From Actinopolymorpha cephalotaxi (GTDB lineage Bacteria > Actinomycetota > Actinomycetes > Propionibacteriales > Actinopolymorphaceae), in NCBI RefSeq assembly GCF_013408535.1, contig NZ_JACBZA010000001.1, positions 1,484,850 to 1,548,849 of the forward strand: a stretch of DNA of 64,000 bases, in the 5' to 3' direction. Numbering within the stretch: the first letter of the stretch is position 1; every line of letters begins with the position of its first letter. The notes under the pieces were generated by a model. It saw only the letters and a list, made by a program, of their open reading frames with translations. It made no database searches and was not told the origin of the DNA. A program made the translations under genes and the position numbers. This document shows positions 1 through 7,359 of this stretch, piece after piece.

Positions 1-1679
1 GAACACCGGAACCCTCGGGACCCTCGGGGTCCTTGGAGCCGGCGCGGACCGCGGGATCCTCGGGGCGGCGGCCCGCGCTGTCCGGCCGTACGGCGTTCGA
101 ACTCCACGACACCTACGGCTTCCCGGTCGACCTCACCGTCGAGGTGGCGGCGGAGGCGGGACTCACGGTCGACACCGACCGGTTCGCGGCGCTGATGGAG
201 CACCAGCGTGAGCGGGCGCGGCAGGCGCGAACCTCGGCGTCCGGCGACGTCGACGTGCCCTACCGCGCGCTCGCCGAGCGACACGGGCCGACCCGGTTCG
301 TCGGCTACGACCGCCACCAGGCGGACGGCACCGTGCTGGCGCTGGTGCGCGACGGCCGCGAGCTCGCGGTGGCGACCGAGGGGGAGCGGTGCACGCTCGT
401 CCTGGACCGCACGCCGATGTACGCGGAGTCCGGTGGCCAGGTCGGTGACACCGGAACGATCCGGGTGGCGTCCGGTTCCGGGTCGCCGGGGCCGGACGGC
501 GACACCAGCCTGCGGGTGCTGGACACCCGGCGTGGGCCCGGCGGCCTGCACGTGCACGAGGTCGAGGTGGTCCACGGCGAACTCCGGCCGGGTGAGCCGG
601 CTCAGTCGACCGTCGACGTGCGGCGCCGGCAGGCGACCGCGCGTTCGCACAGCGCGACGCACGTGCTGCACGCGGTTCTCCGGGAGCACCTCGGCGGCCA
701 CGCGCGCCAGCAGGGCTCTCTGGTGGCGCCGGGACGGCTGCGGTTCGACGTGTCGCACTTCGCGCCGCTGGACCCCGACCAGGTGCGCGCGGTCGAGGAC
801 GGGGTCAACCAGCGGCTGCTGGCCGATCCCGAGGTGCGCGTGTGGGAGACCAGCCAGGCCGAGGCGCGGGCCGCGGGTGCGATCGCGTTGTTCGGCGAGA
901 CGTACGGCGAGGTGGTCCGGGTCGTCGACATCGGCGACTTCTCCCGAGAGCTGTGCGGCGGCACGCACGTCGGGCACGCGAGCGCGGCGGGGCCGGTACG
1001 GATCGTGGGAGAGTCCTCCGTCGGTGCCGGGGTACGCCGGCTGGAGGCGCTGACCGGCGTGGACGCGCTGCGGTACGCCGACCACGAACACCGGCTGCTG
1101 GAACAGATCCAGGACCTGCTCGGCGGGTCCGGCGGGTCCGGTCGGTCAGGCTCCGGCGCGTCGGGGGACCGGATCCTCGACCAGCTCCGGCGGCGGCTCA
1201 CAGATCTCGCCGACGCCGAACGGGAGCTCGGCAAGCGCCGCCGGGCGGACCTGCTGGCGGGTGCGGACCGGCTGGTGAGCAGGCGCCGGGACACCGCGTC
1301 CGGCGGCTGGCTGGTGGCGAGCCGGGTGGACGAGCCCGGCGGTGTCGATGCGGGCGGTGTGGACTCGCGTGACGTCGACCTCCGGGAGCTTGCGCAGGCG
1401 GTGCTGGAACGCGGTCCGCGGGACCGGCCCGGCGGCGTCGTCCTCGCTCGCGCGTACGACGGCAGGGCGCAGCTGGTGCTGGCGGTCGACCCGTCGTCGG
1501 CGGGTCGCGGCACCGCCAAGGAGCTGTTGACACCGGCCGGTCGCGCGATCGGCGGGGGCGCGGGCGGCAACGGTTCGTTCGCGCACGCGGGTGGCCGCGA
1601 CGTCGAGCGGCTGGACACCGCGCTCGCGCTGGCGGCCGACCGGCTGACCGAGCACCTCGACGCGACCGCCGGAGCCTGA
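1..1679 (+). CDS. alaS: alanine--tRNA ligase, C-terminal part (5' end outside window)
   Basis: This is the C-terminal two thirds of an alanyl-tRNA synthetase, which charges tRNA-Ala and edits mischarged Ser/Gly. The frame is open from base 3, so the gene starts upstream; a TTG at 33 is only the first in-window start. Seen: the ELHDTYGFPVDLT block that ends the catalytic half, the editing-site HxxxH (about residues 206-210 counted from base 33), the second metal motif CGGTH (308-312), and a C-terminal GGGxGGxxxxAxAGG-like DHHA1 segment. Two Gly/Ser-rich inserts look unusual. The next gene is a convergent GH15 enzyme rather than the ruvX/mltG neighbours usual for alaS, so it could be a second, divergent copy. 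Family assignment is sure; canonical versus paralogue is not. Confidence 0.9.
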   Translation, partial: TPEPSGPSGSLEPARTAGSSGRRPALSGRTAFELHDTYGFPVDLTVEVAAEAGLTVDTDRFAALMEHQRERARQARTSASGDVDVPYRALAERHGPTRFVGYDRHQADGTVLALVRDGRELAVATEGERCTLVLDRTPMYAESGGQVGDTGTIRVASGSGSPGPDGDTSLRVLDTRRGPGGLHVHEVEVVHGELRPGEPAQSTVDVRRRQATARSHSATHVLHAVLREHLGGHARQQGSLVAPGRLRFDVSHFAPLDPDQVRAVEDGVNQRLLADPEVRVWETSQAEARAAGAIALFGETYGEVVRVVDIGDFSRELCGGTHVGHASAAGPVRIVGESSVGAGVRRLEALTGVDALRYADHEHRLLEQIQDLLGGSGGSGRSGSGASGDRILDQLRRRLTDLADAERELGKRRRADLLAGADRLVSRRRDTASGGWLVASRVDEPGGVDAGGVDSRDVDLRELAQAVLERGPRDRPGGVVLARAYDGRAQLVLAVDPSSAGRGTAKELLTPAGRAIGGGAGGNGSFAHAGGRDVERLDTALALAADRLTEHLDATAGA

Positions 1680-1707
1680 CCGCCGCGGGGTTCGCGGAGT
1701 TTTCCCA

Positions 1708-1755
1708 AGCTGGGAAGACTTGTGGGTGCCATAGGCCCCATAAGTCTTCCCAGCT
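1708..1755. terminator. strong hairpin after alaS, possible bidirectional terminator
   Basis: Perfect 14-bp arms AGCTGGGAAGACTT (1708-1721) and AAGTCTTCCCAGCT (1742-1755); the interior also folds, leaving an ATA loop. It lies between convergent genes and has no U-tract, which is common for terminators in very GC-rich genomes. Termination is inferred. Confidence 0.6.
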
Positions 1756-1772
1756 CGTCCCGATCCCAGGTC

Positions 1773-1790
1773 GTTCCTCCGCGGAAGAAC
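1773..1790. repeat. CCGCGG-centred palindrome, copy 1 (imperfect)
   Basis: GTTCCTCCGCGGAAGAAC is a near-palindrome with one mismatched pair. It is the first of four copies in the window of a palindrome whose core form is TTCTTCCGCGGAAGAA. Confidence 0.6.
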
Positions 1791-1864
1791 GCCGAGGACA
1801 AGGCGACAGGCGCCAGGGTCGTGCGGGGGGCGACGCGAAGCGAACGGGCCGATGCCTGGCGAAC

Positions 1865-1904
1865 GTGAAGAGTCCGGGTGGTCAGAGCCACCCTCACTCT
1901 TCAC
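1865..1904. repeat. inverted repeat, nested stem
   Basis: Arms GTGAAGAGT (1865-1873) and ACTCTTCAC (1896-1904) enclose a second stem GGGTGG/CCACCC (1876-1881, 1888-1893) with a 6-nt loop. It is one of three long hairpins in this convergent intergenic region whose outer arms share a GAAGA core. Confidence 0.65.
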
Positions 1905-1934
1905 ACTCTCGCCTCGACCTGGCCCGCCGCGGCG

Positions 1935-1982
1935 AAGCGTGAAGACGACCGGTGCCCAGGACCACCGCCGGTCTTCACGCTT
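1935..1982. repeat. inverted repeat with GTGAAGAC arms
   Basis: Arms AAGCGTGAAGAC (1935-1946) and GTCTTCACGCTT (1971-1982) are exact complements, flanked by a further GGC/GCC pairing with one bulge. An inner CCGG/CCGG pairing is possible. Terminator, repeat element and protein-binding site are all open. Confidence 0.65.
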
Positions 1983-2041
1983 GCCCGGGCTACCGGACGT
2001 CCTCGGAAAAGCCGGCACTCACAAGGGATCGGAGTGGCGGA

Positions 2042-2057
2042 TTCTTCCGCGGAAAAA
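2042..2057. repeat. CCGCGG-centred palindrome, copy 2 (one mismatch)
   Basis: TTCTTCCGCGGAAAAA differs from the perfect palindrome at one base and lies 43 bp before copy 3. Confidence 0.6.
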
Positions 2058-2084
2058 GGGCGGAGGCCGTTCGGCGGCACGAGC

Positions 2085-2102
2085 ATTCTTCCGCGGAAGA
2101 AT
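2085..2102. repeat. CCGCGG-centred palindrome, copy 3 (perfect 18 bp)
   Basis: ATTCTTCCGCGGAAGAAT is a perfect 18-bp palindrome 24 bp from the 3' end of the GH15 gene. The central 16 bp recur exactly at 44833-44848. Confidence 0.75.
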
Positions 2103-2125
2103 CCTGGACGTCCCGAGCCCGGAGC

Positions 2126-3943
2126 TCATTCCTGCGAGGCGGCGTGGTTCGGGTCGCTGCGCACCGGGGTGCCGCCGTCCAGGTGCAGGGCCGAGTTGAT
2201 CAGCGCGATGTGGCTGTACGCCTGCGGGAAGTTGCCCACCATCCGGCGGTGGCGCGGGTCGTACTCCTCCGAGAGCAGTCCGACGTCGTTGCGCAGGTCC
2301 AGCAGCCGGCAGAACAGGTCGCATGCCTCGCGCGTACGCCCGATCATCGCCAGGTCGTCGGCCAGCCAGAACGTGCACGCGAGGAAGGTCCCCTCGGTCC
2401 CGGGCATCCCGTCGGTGCCGCGCCGGCCGCCCTCGTCACTGGGGTAGCGCATCACCAGCCCGTCGCGGGTGAGCTCGCGCTGCACGGCCTCGATGGTGCC
2501 CACCACGCGCGGGTCGTCCGGCGGCAGGAAGCCGACCTGTGGGATCAGCAGCAGCGCGGCGTCCACGTCGCGGGAACCGAACGACTGGGTGAAGGTGTTG
2601 CGGTCGGCGTCGTACCCCTTGGCGCACACCTCGCGGTGGATCTCGTCCCGGACGGCGCGCCACTTCCCGACCGGGCCGCGCACCCCGTACTCCTCGACCG
2701 CCCTCACCGCGCGGTCCATCGCCACCCAGGCCATCACCTTGGAATGGGTGAACGGCCGGCGCGGACCGCGTACCTCCCAGATCCCCTCGTCGTGGTCGTG
2801 CCAGTGCTCACTGAGGTGGGAGATCAGCACCGCCTGCAGCGACCACGACTCCTCGTGCGGGTCGAGCCCGGCCTGGCGGGCCAGCGCGAGGGCGTCGATC
2901 ACCTCGCCGTACACGTCCAGCTGGAGTTGGTCGACCGCCAGGTTGCCGACCCGGACGGGGCGGGAGTCCTCGTAGCCGGAAAGCCACGGCAGGTCGTACT
3001 CCAGCAGCCGGCGCTCACCGGCCACGCCGTACATGATCTGCAGGTCGGCCGGAGATCCGGCCACCGCGCGCAGCAGCCACTGGCGCCACGCGGCCGCCTC
3101 CTCGTCGTACCCGCTGCGGATCAGCGCGGACAACGTCATGGTGGCGTCGCGCAGCCAGCAGTAGCGGTAGTCCCAGTTGCGGCTGCCGCCGATGTCCTCG
3201 GGTAGCGAGGTGGTGGCCGCGGCCACGATCCCGCCGGTCGGCTCGTACGTCAGCGCCTTCAATGTCAGCAGCGAACGCTGCACCGCCTCCCGCCACGGGC
3301 CGGCGTAGATGGACTGCCCCGACCACGCCTTCCACAGCGCCTCGGTGTGGGCGAGTTCCTCGTCGGCGTCGACCGGGGTCGGCGGCGGCAGGTGGGAGGG
3401 ATGCCAGGTGAGTACGAACCGCACCCGGTCGTTCGCGCACACCTCGAAGTCGGAGTACGTCGCGAAGTCCCGCCCGTACGTGGGTACGTCGGAGCGCAGC
3501 CAGACCGCGTCCGGACCGGCGACCGCGGCGATCTGCTGGTCGATCTTGCGGACCCACGGGACGACGGTGCCGTAGTCGAAGCGCAGCCGCAGGCAGCTGC
3601 GCATCGGCACCCGCCCGGAGATGCCCTCGACGATGCGCACGATGTCGGGCGCCTGGTGCCGGGGCGGCATGAAGTCGATCACCCGGACCGCACCCTCGGG
3701 GACCTCCCACTCGGTCTCCAGGACCAGCGTGTCGCCTCGGTAGCGCCGCCGGGCCGCACGCGCCGAGCCGCCGCGGGGAGCGACCGTCCAGTGGCCGTTG
3801 TCCGCCTCGCCGAGCAGGGCGGCGAAGCACGCGCCGGAGTCGAAGCGGGGGAAGCACAGCCAGTCGATGGAGCCGGACCTGCTGACCAGGGCGGCGGTCT
3901 GCATGTCGCCGACGATGGCGTAGTCCTCGATGGGTGCCGCCAT
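2126..3943 (-). CDS. glycoside hydrolase family 15 protein, trehalase-like
   Basis: A 605-residue cytoplasmic GH15 enzyme (no signal peptide) of the type that hydrolyses alpha,alpha-trehalose in mycobacteria and Streptomyces; the exact substrate (trehalose versus other alpha-glucosides) is inferred. Seen: the N-terminal SxxGSIDWLCFPRFDS block (about residues 21-36), the catalytic-region NWDYRYCWLRDA motif at 256-267, and near the C-terminus the EEYD...GNFPQAYSH motif characteristic of the family. The ATG at 3943 is chosen because GGTGAGGAG sits 8 nt upstream. Length is normal. It is convergent with alaS and has the repeat cluster at its 3' end; the SURF1 gene lies 20 bp upstream on the same strand, so co-transcription is likely. 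Confidence 0.88.
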   Translation of the reverse strand: MAAPIEDYAIVGDMQTAALVSRSGSIDWLCFPRFDSGACFAALLGEADNGHWTVAPRGGSARAARRRYRGDTLVLETEWEVPEGAVRVIDFMPPRHQAPDIVRIVEGISGRVPMRSCLRLRFDYGTVVPWVRKIDQQIAAVAGPDAVWLRSDVPTYGRDFATYSDFEVCANDRVRFVLTWHPSHLPPPTPVDADEELAHTEALWKAWSGQSIYAGPWREAVQRSLLTLKALTYEPTGGIVAAATTSLPEDIGGSRNWDYRYCWLRDATMTLSALIRSGYDEEAAAWRQWLLRAVAGSPADLQIMYGVAGERRLLEYDLPWLSGYEDSRPVRVGNLAVDQLQLDVYGEVIDALALARQAGLDPHEESWSLQAVLISHLSEHWHDHDEGIWEVRGPRRPFTHSKVMAWVAMDRAVRAVEEYGVRGPVGKWRAVRDEIHREVCAKGYDADRNTFTQSFGSRDVDAALLLIPQVGFLPPDDPRVVGTIEAVQRELTRDGLVMRYPSDEGGRRGTDGMPGTEGTFLACTFWLADDLAMIGRTREACDLFCRLLDLRNDVGLLSEEYDPRHRRMVGNFPQAYSHIALINSALHLDGGTPVRSDPNHAASQE

Positions 3944-3963
3944 GCCCACGCTCCTCACCGCCG

Positions 3964-4911
3964 TCAGGTGGAACGCCGTGCGCTGTCCTCGTCCTCCAGT
4001 GTCGCGCTCCCACCCGAGTGCCCGCGAGTGCCTGTCGGACCGGGCGGGCCGGGGCGGTCGGGCGGTCCGGGGGTTCGCCCCGGGGGTGTGCGTCCGGGTG
4101 CGGTGCGCCCGGGCGCTTGGCGGGGTTGGCCGGGTTGGCGGGGTTCGTTGGGTTCGACCCGCATGTTCCGGAGCCGTTCGCGCAGCCGGCCCTCGTGTGC
4201 CTCGTCGTACGCCAGGAAGATCGCGCCGCCGACCGCGATCAGCGCGAACATGTACCACTGGAACGCGTACGCCAGGTGCGGCCCCTCCGACAGCTCCGGC
4301 GGCGGCAGCATGTGGGGGAGGTCGGCGCGCTGGGCGGGGATCTGGCGGGCGAGTTCGATGTAGTCGCCGAGCAGGGGGTACGGCACGGCCGCCGAGATCG
4401 CCCGGACCTGGATGAACCGGACCTGCCCGTCGTTCACCGGCACCTGCCGGTCCGCGGCCTCGCTGGCCCGGACCCGCGCGATCACGGTGACCTCGCCGGC
4501 GGGCGGGGTGGGCGCCTTCGGTGCGCCGGTGGACCGAAGGCTGGGAATCCAGCCCCGGTTGACCAGCACGGCGTACTTCGACCCGGCCAGCCGGAGCGGG
4601 GTGACGACGTCGAAGCCGGGCTCGCCCTGCAGCGGGCGGTAGCGGACCAGGATCTGGTGTGCGGCGTCGTAGGTGCCGCGGGCCTTCACCGTCGCGTACT
4701 CCCTGCCCGAGCCCACCGAACGGCCCGGCACCAGCACGTCGCCGACGGGGCGGGCGGACACGCCGGAGTTGCTGGTGATCAGGGCGTTCTGCGCGCGGCG
4801 CGCCTCCAGGCGGTGCAGCTGCCAGCCGGCGAGTTCGACGCACACGGCGGCCGCGATCACGACCGCGACCATCATGGCGAGCCAGCGTGGCCGCAACAGG
4901 AAGCGGTACAC
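3964..4911 (-). CDS. SURF1 family cytochrome oxidase assembly protein
   Basis: A 315-residue inner-membrane protein of the SURF1 family, which helps assemble haem-copper cytochrome c oxidase. Seen: an N-terminal membrane segment (about residues 10-30), the SURF1 block RYRPLQGEPGFDVVTPLRL in the extracytoplasmic domain, the conserved VLVNRGWIP motif, and a second membrane segment AFQWYMFALIAVGGAIFLAY near residue 220. The start is GTG 4911. The last 60 residues form a Pro/Gly/Arg-rich tail with repeated PGRTxPGR units; such tails occur in actinobacterial SURF1 proteins and are probably disordered. It sits between the GH15 gene and divergent moaA. Confidence 0.88.
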   Translation of the reverse strand: MYRFLLRPRWLAMMVAVVIAAAVCVELAGWQLHRLEARRAQNALITSNSGVSARPVGDVLVPGRSVGSGREYATVKARGTYDAAHQILVRYRPLQGEPGFDVVTPLRLAGSKYAVLVNRGWIPSLRSTGAPKAPTPPAGEVTVIARVRASEAADRQVPVNDGQVRFIQVRAISAAVPYPLLGDYIELARQIPAQRADLPHMLPPPELSEGPHLAYAFQWYMFALIAVGGAIFLAYDEAHEGRLRERLRNMRVEPNEPRQPGQPRQAPGRTAPGRTPPGRTPGPPDRPGPPGPTGTRGHSGGSATLEDEDSARRST

Positions 4912-5037
4912 GATGTGACGCTAACCGAACCAGCCCGGCGGGCCACCCATCGGGGTGGCGGTGGGCCGACCTCGGTGTTGGGTGGAGTCCGCTGGCGGGT
5001 ACGGCCTCGAGCTGGGGCGTCTGTCGGAGGCGTGACC

Positions 5038-5043
5038 TAGGCT
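5038..5043 (+). promoter_or_regulatory. -10 box of moaA, leaderless arrangement
   Basis: TAGGCT ends 6 nt before the moaA ATG, so transcription should start on or next to the start codon. No ribosome site is present, consistent with leaderless translation, which is frequent in actinobacteria. Confidence 0.5.
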
Positions 5044-5049
5044 GGGCGA

Positions 5050-6048
5050 ATGGTCGCGCAACTACTGGACTCCTTCGGCCGGGTGGCAACCGATCTGCGG
5101 GTCTCCCTGACCGACCGGTGCAACCTGCGCTGCACCTACTGCATGCCCGCCGAAGGGCTCGCCTGGCTGCCCGGGCCGGAGCTGCTCAGCGACGACGAGG
5201 TGGCCCGGCTGGTCGAGGTCGCCGTGTGCCGGCTCGGCGTACGCGAGGTCCGCTTCACCGGCGGCGAGCCACTGGTCCGGCGTGGCCTGGTCGACATCGT
5301 TTCCCGTACGGCCCGACTGTCGCCCCGGCCGGAGATCTCGCTCACCAGCAACGGCATCGGGCTCACCCGGCTGGCCGCACCACTACGCGACGCCGGGCTG
5401 GACCGGATCAACGTCTCCCTCGACACGCTGCGCCCGGACACGTTCGCCCGGCTGACTCGCCGCGACCGGTGGAACGACGTGGTCGACGGACTCGCCGCCG
5501 CGGCCGACGCGGGGCTGACCCCGGTGAAGGTCAACTCCGTGCTGATGCGCGGCACCAACGACCACGAGGCGCCCGACCTGCTGGCCTGGTGCCTGGAGCG
5601 CGGATACGAACTGCGGTTCATCGAGCAGATGCCGCTGGACGCCCAGCACGGCTGGGACCGCCAGACGATGGTCACCGCTGAGGAGATCATCGACCGGCTG
5701 GAGGCGCGCTTCGCTCTGGTGCCCGACGACCCCGCCCGACGGGGCAGCGCACCCGCCGAGTCGTTCCTCGTCGACGGCGGCCCGGGCCGGGTCGGGGTGA
5801 TCGCCTCGGTGACCAGGCCCTTCTGCGGCGACTGCGACCGCGTCCGGCTCACCGCCGACGGGCAGGTCCGCAACTGCCTGTTCGCGCGGTCGGAGTCCGA
5901 CCTGCGCACCGCGCTGCGGGCAGGCGCCGACGACGACGAACTCGCCCGGCGCTGGCAGGCCGCGATGGCCAACAAGCTGCCCGGGCATGGGATCGACGAC
6001 CCCAGCTTCCTGCAACCATCCCGCCCCATGTCCGCCATCGGCGGCTAG
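5050..6048 (+). CDS. moaA: GTP 3',8-cyclase MoaA
   Basis: A 332-residue radical-SAM enzyme converting GTP to 3',8-cyclo-7,8-dihydro-GTP, the first step of molybdenum cofactor synthesis. Seen: the N-terminal iron-sulfur motif C24-xxx-C28-xx-C31 in RCNLRCTYC, the RFTGGEPLVRRGL segment for SAM binding, the C-terminal cluster cysteines in RPFCGDCDRVRLTADGQVRNCLF, and the terminal Gly-Gly needed for activity in the family. Full length. No other moa/moe gene is in the window, so it is a solitary pathway gene here. A TAGGCT box just upstream suggests a leaderless transcript. Confidence 0.97.
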   Translation: MVAQLLDSFGRVATDLRVSLTDRCNLRCTYCMPAEGLAWLPGPELLSDDEVARLVEVAVCRLGVREVRFTGGEPLVRRGLVDIVSRTARLSPRPEISLTSNGIGLTRLAAPLRDAGLDRINVSLDTLRPDTFARLTRRDRWNDVVDGLAAAADAGLTPVKVNSVLMRGTNDHEAPDLLAWCLERGYELRFIEQMPLDAQHGWDRQTMVTAEEIIDRLEARFALVPDDPARRGSAPAESFLVDGGPGRVGVIASVTRPFCGDCDRVRLTADGQVRNCLFARSESDLRTALRAGADDDELARRWQAAMANKLPGHGIDDPSFLQPSRPMSAIGG

Positions 6049-6190
6049 CCCGGCGCCCCCGCATCCACCCGGGCGGCGTTGTCGTCGTCTCGCGTAGAAC
6101 CCCGCTACGCGTTCCTCCTCCGCCTTGCCAGTGCGGCGCGGGAACACCGGGCCCGGCGCTGCCCCCGCATCCATGCCGGCGGCGTTGCCG

Positions 6191-6403
6191 TCAGGCGGGG
6201 GAGAAGGGTTCCACTTCGCGCAGGAAGCCGCGGGCCGACAGGAAGTCGGACAACTGGGCGCGATGAGCGTCACACGCGAGCCAGGTCTTGCGTCGTTCCT
6301 CGGTGTGGATGCGCGGATTGTTCCAGCGCAGCGCCCACTCGGCGGGCGCGGTGCAGCCCTTGGCCGAACAGATCGGCTCGTCCTCGAAGACGCTCTCGGT
6401 CAC
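6191..6403 (-). CDS. small conserved actinobacterial Cys-containing protein
   Basis: A 70-residue protein with a conserved-looking core: CSAKGCTAPAEWALRWNNP, then HTEERRKTWLACDAHRAQLSDFL and a REVEP ending. One CxxxxC pair plus a CDAH segment could bind a metal such as zinc. No function is known to me; similar short ORFs lie near moaA in other actinobacteria. The GTG at 6403 is preferred over GTG 6409 because the ribosome site GGTGAGG then has a 7-nt spacer rather than 1 nt. It is convergent with moaA. Confidence 0.75.
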   Translation of the reverse strand: MTESVFEDEPICSAKGCTAPAEWALRWNNPRIHTEERRKTWLACDAHRAQLSDFLSARGFLREVEPFSPA

Positions 6404-6575
6404 GACCACACCTCACCGCGCGACTGCCGCTCCTGCGAGGGCGACCCTGGGGAGCCGGGCCGACAGGGCCGGTTGGGGCTCCGGTCAGCCTGACTGCAAA
6501 GAGTCGCTGAGAGTGCCCACATTCGGCGGGGAAGCTCACGCTGAGTCATAAATAACGGTCCGTAGATGACAAGAA

Positions 6576-6615
6576 GCGATGCCGGGCAGCCACGGGGGAA
6601 GCCGCCCGGCATCGC
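6576..6615 (-). terminator. terminator hairpin for the DUF3099 gene
   Basis: Perfect 12-bp arms GCGATGCCGGGC (6576-6587) and GCCCGGCATCGC (6604-6615). Read on the minus strand the stem is followed by a T-rich TTCTTGTCAT, 70 bp past the DUF3099 stop. Confidence 0.7.
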
Positions 6616-6684
6616 ATCACGTCGCACTCCGACGGGGGAAGCGGAGCGCGCAGAACGAGTCTGGCACGAAGGCACCAGGTAGGT

Positions 6685-7014
6685 CTAGCCGGTCCTCACG
6701 TTATTTTGCGGGGGGACAGGGCGCTCCGGGGGCGCCGGAAGCTCCAGCCGATGATCAGGCAGGAAGGCCGGCGGCGGAGTCTTGGTGCGTTCCCGGCCGG
6801 CGTTGGCGATCACGACAGCGATGTACGGCAGGAAGACCGCGGCCACGATGAGCAGCCATCGAGCGATGCCCTGAGTGACGAACGCGCCCACGAAACAGAG
6901 CGTCCGCACCCCCATGGAGATCAGGTAGCGCACCTCCCGGGACCGAACATCGGCCTTCAGACTGCGTGGAGCTCCGGAGATCCGGAACACGCTCTGATCC
7001 GACTTCTGGTTCAT
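6685..7014 (-). CDS. DUF3099 membrane protein
   Basis: A 109-residue protein of the actinobacterial DUF3099 family, function unknown. Seen: basic N-terminus, the family block DVRSREVRYLISMGVRTLCFVGAFV running into a first membrane helix (about residues 30-52), then a second helix around WLLIVAAVFLPYIAVVIANAG, and a Pro-rich cytoplasmic tail. The ATG at 7014 has GGGAGGTGG 4 nt upstream; an upstream start in the same frame lacks this. It is divergent from the ABC exporter and ends at a strong hairpin. Confidence 0.85.
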   Translation of the reverse strand: MNQKSDQSVFRISGAPRSLKADVRSREVRYLISMGVRTLCFVGAFVTQGIARWLLIVAAVFLPYIAVVIANAGRERTKTPPPAFLPDHRLELPAPPERPVPPQNNVRTG

Positions 7015-7359
7015 TCCACCTCCCGCACCTGATCTACGGTACGCGTGACCACCGACAGGTCCCACCGGCATCGGACCCCCGGTGCCCCCGAGCGGCCGGG
7101 ATGCGCCCCGGTCCGCCCCGGATCACCGTGTCCCTACCCCCTCAGGACCGCCCGGCGTGCCAGAACGTGACACCGTCCGCCCCGGACGTGACAGATGTCA
7201 TGCCGGGACCAGGATCACCGGCGCAGGGTGAAACGCCGCCGGACGGGCACCGTGGACTCCGTGACGACACCATCCAGTACGGCACGGTCCCGTACGAATT
7301 CATCCCGTACGTCACGACGGCGTACGGCATCCTCGGGCGCATTCCCGGCCACGACCGGC
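7015..7359. other. 345-bp divergent intergenic region with candidate operator
   Basis: No convincing gene. It contains the palindrome TGACAGATGTCA (7189-7200) and, nearer the ABC gene, two CCCGTACG direct repeats flanking AATTCAT (about 7282-7310). Either could be an operator for the ABC/two-component operon. I see no clear -35/-10 pair. Confidence 0.35.

Noticed and set aside
1708..1982. Transposon ends or an insertion sequence between alaS and the GH15 gene
   Set aside because: There is no transposase ORF and no target duplication; the repeats are short individual hairpins.
4912..5049. Moco riboswitch upstream of moaA
   Set aside because: The gap is 138 bp, has a TAGGCT box next to the ATG, and I see none of the conserved Moco-RNA helices.
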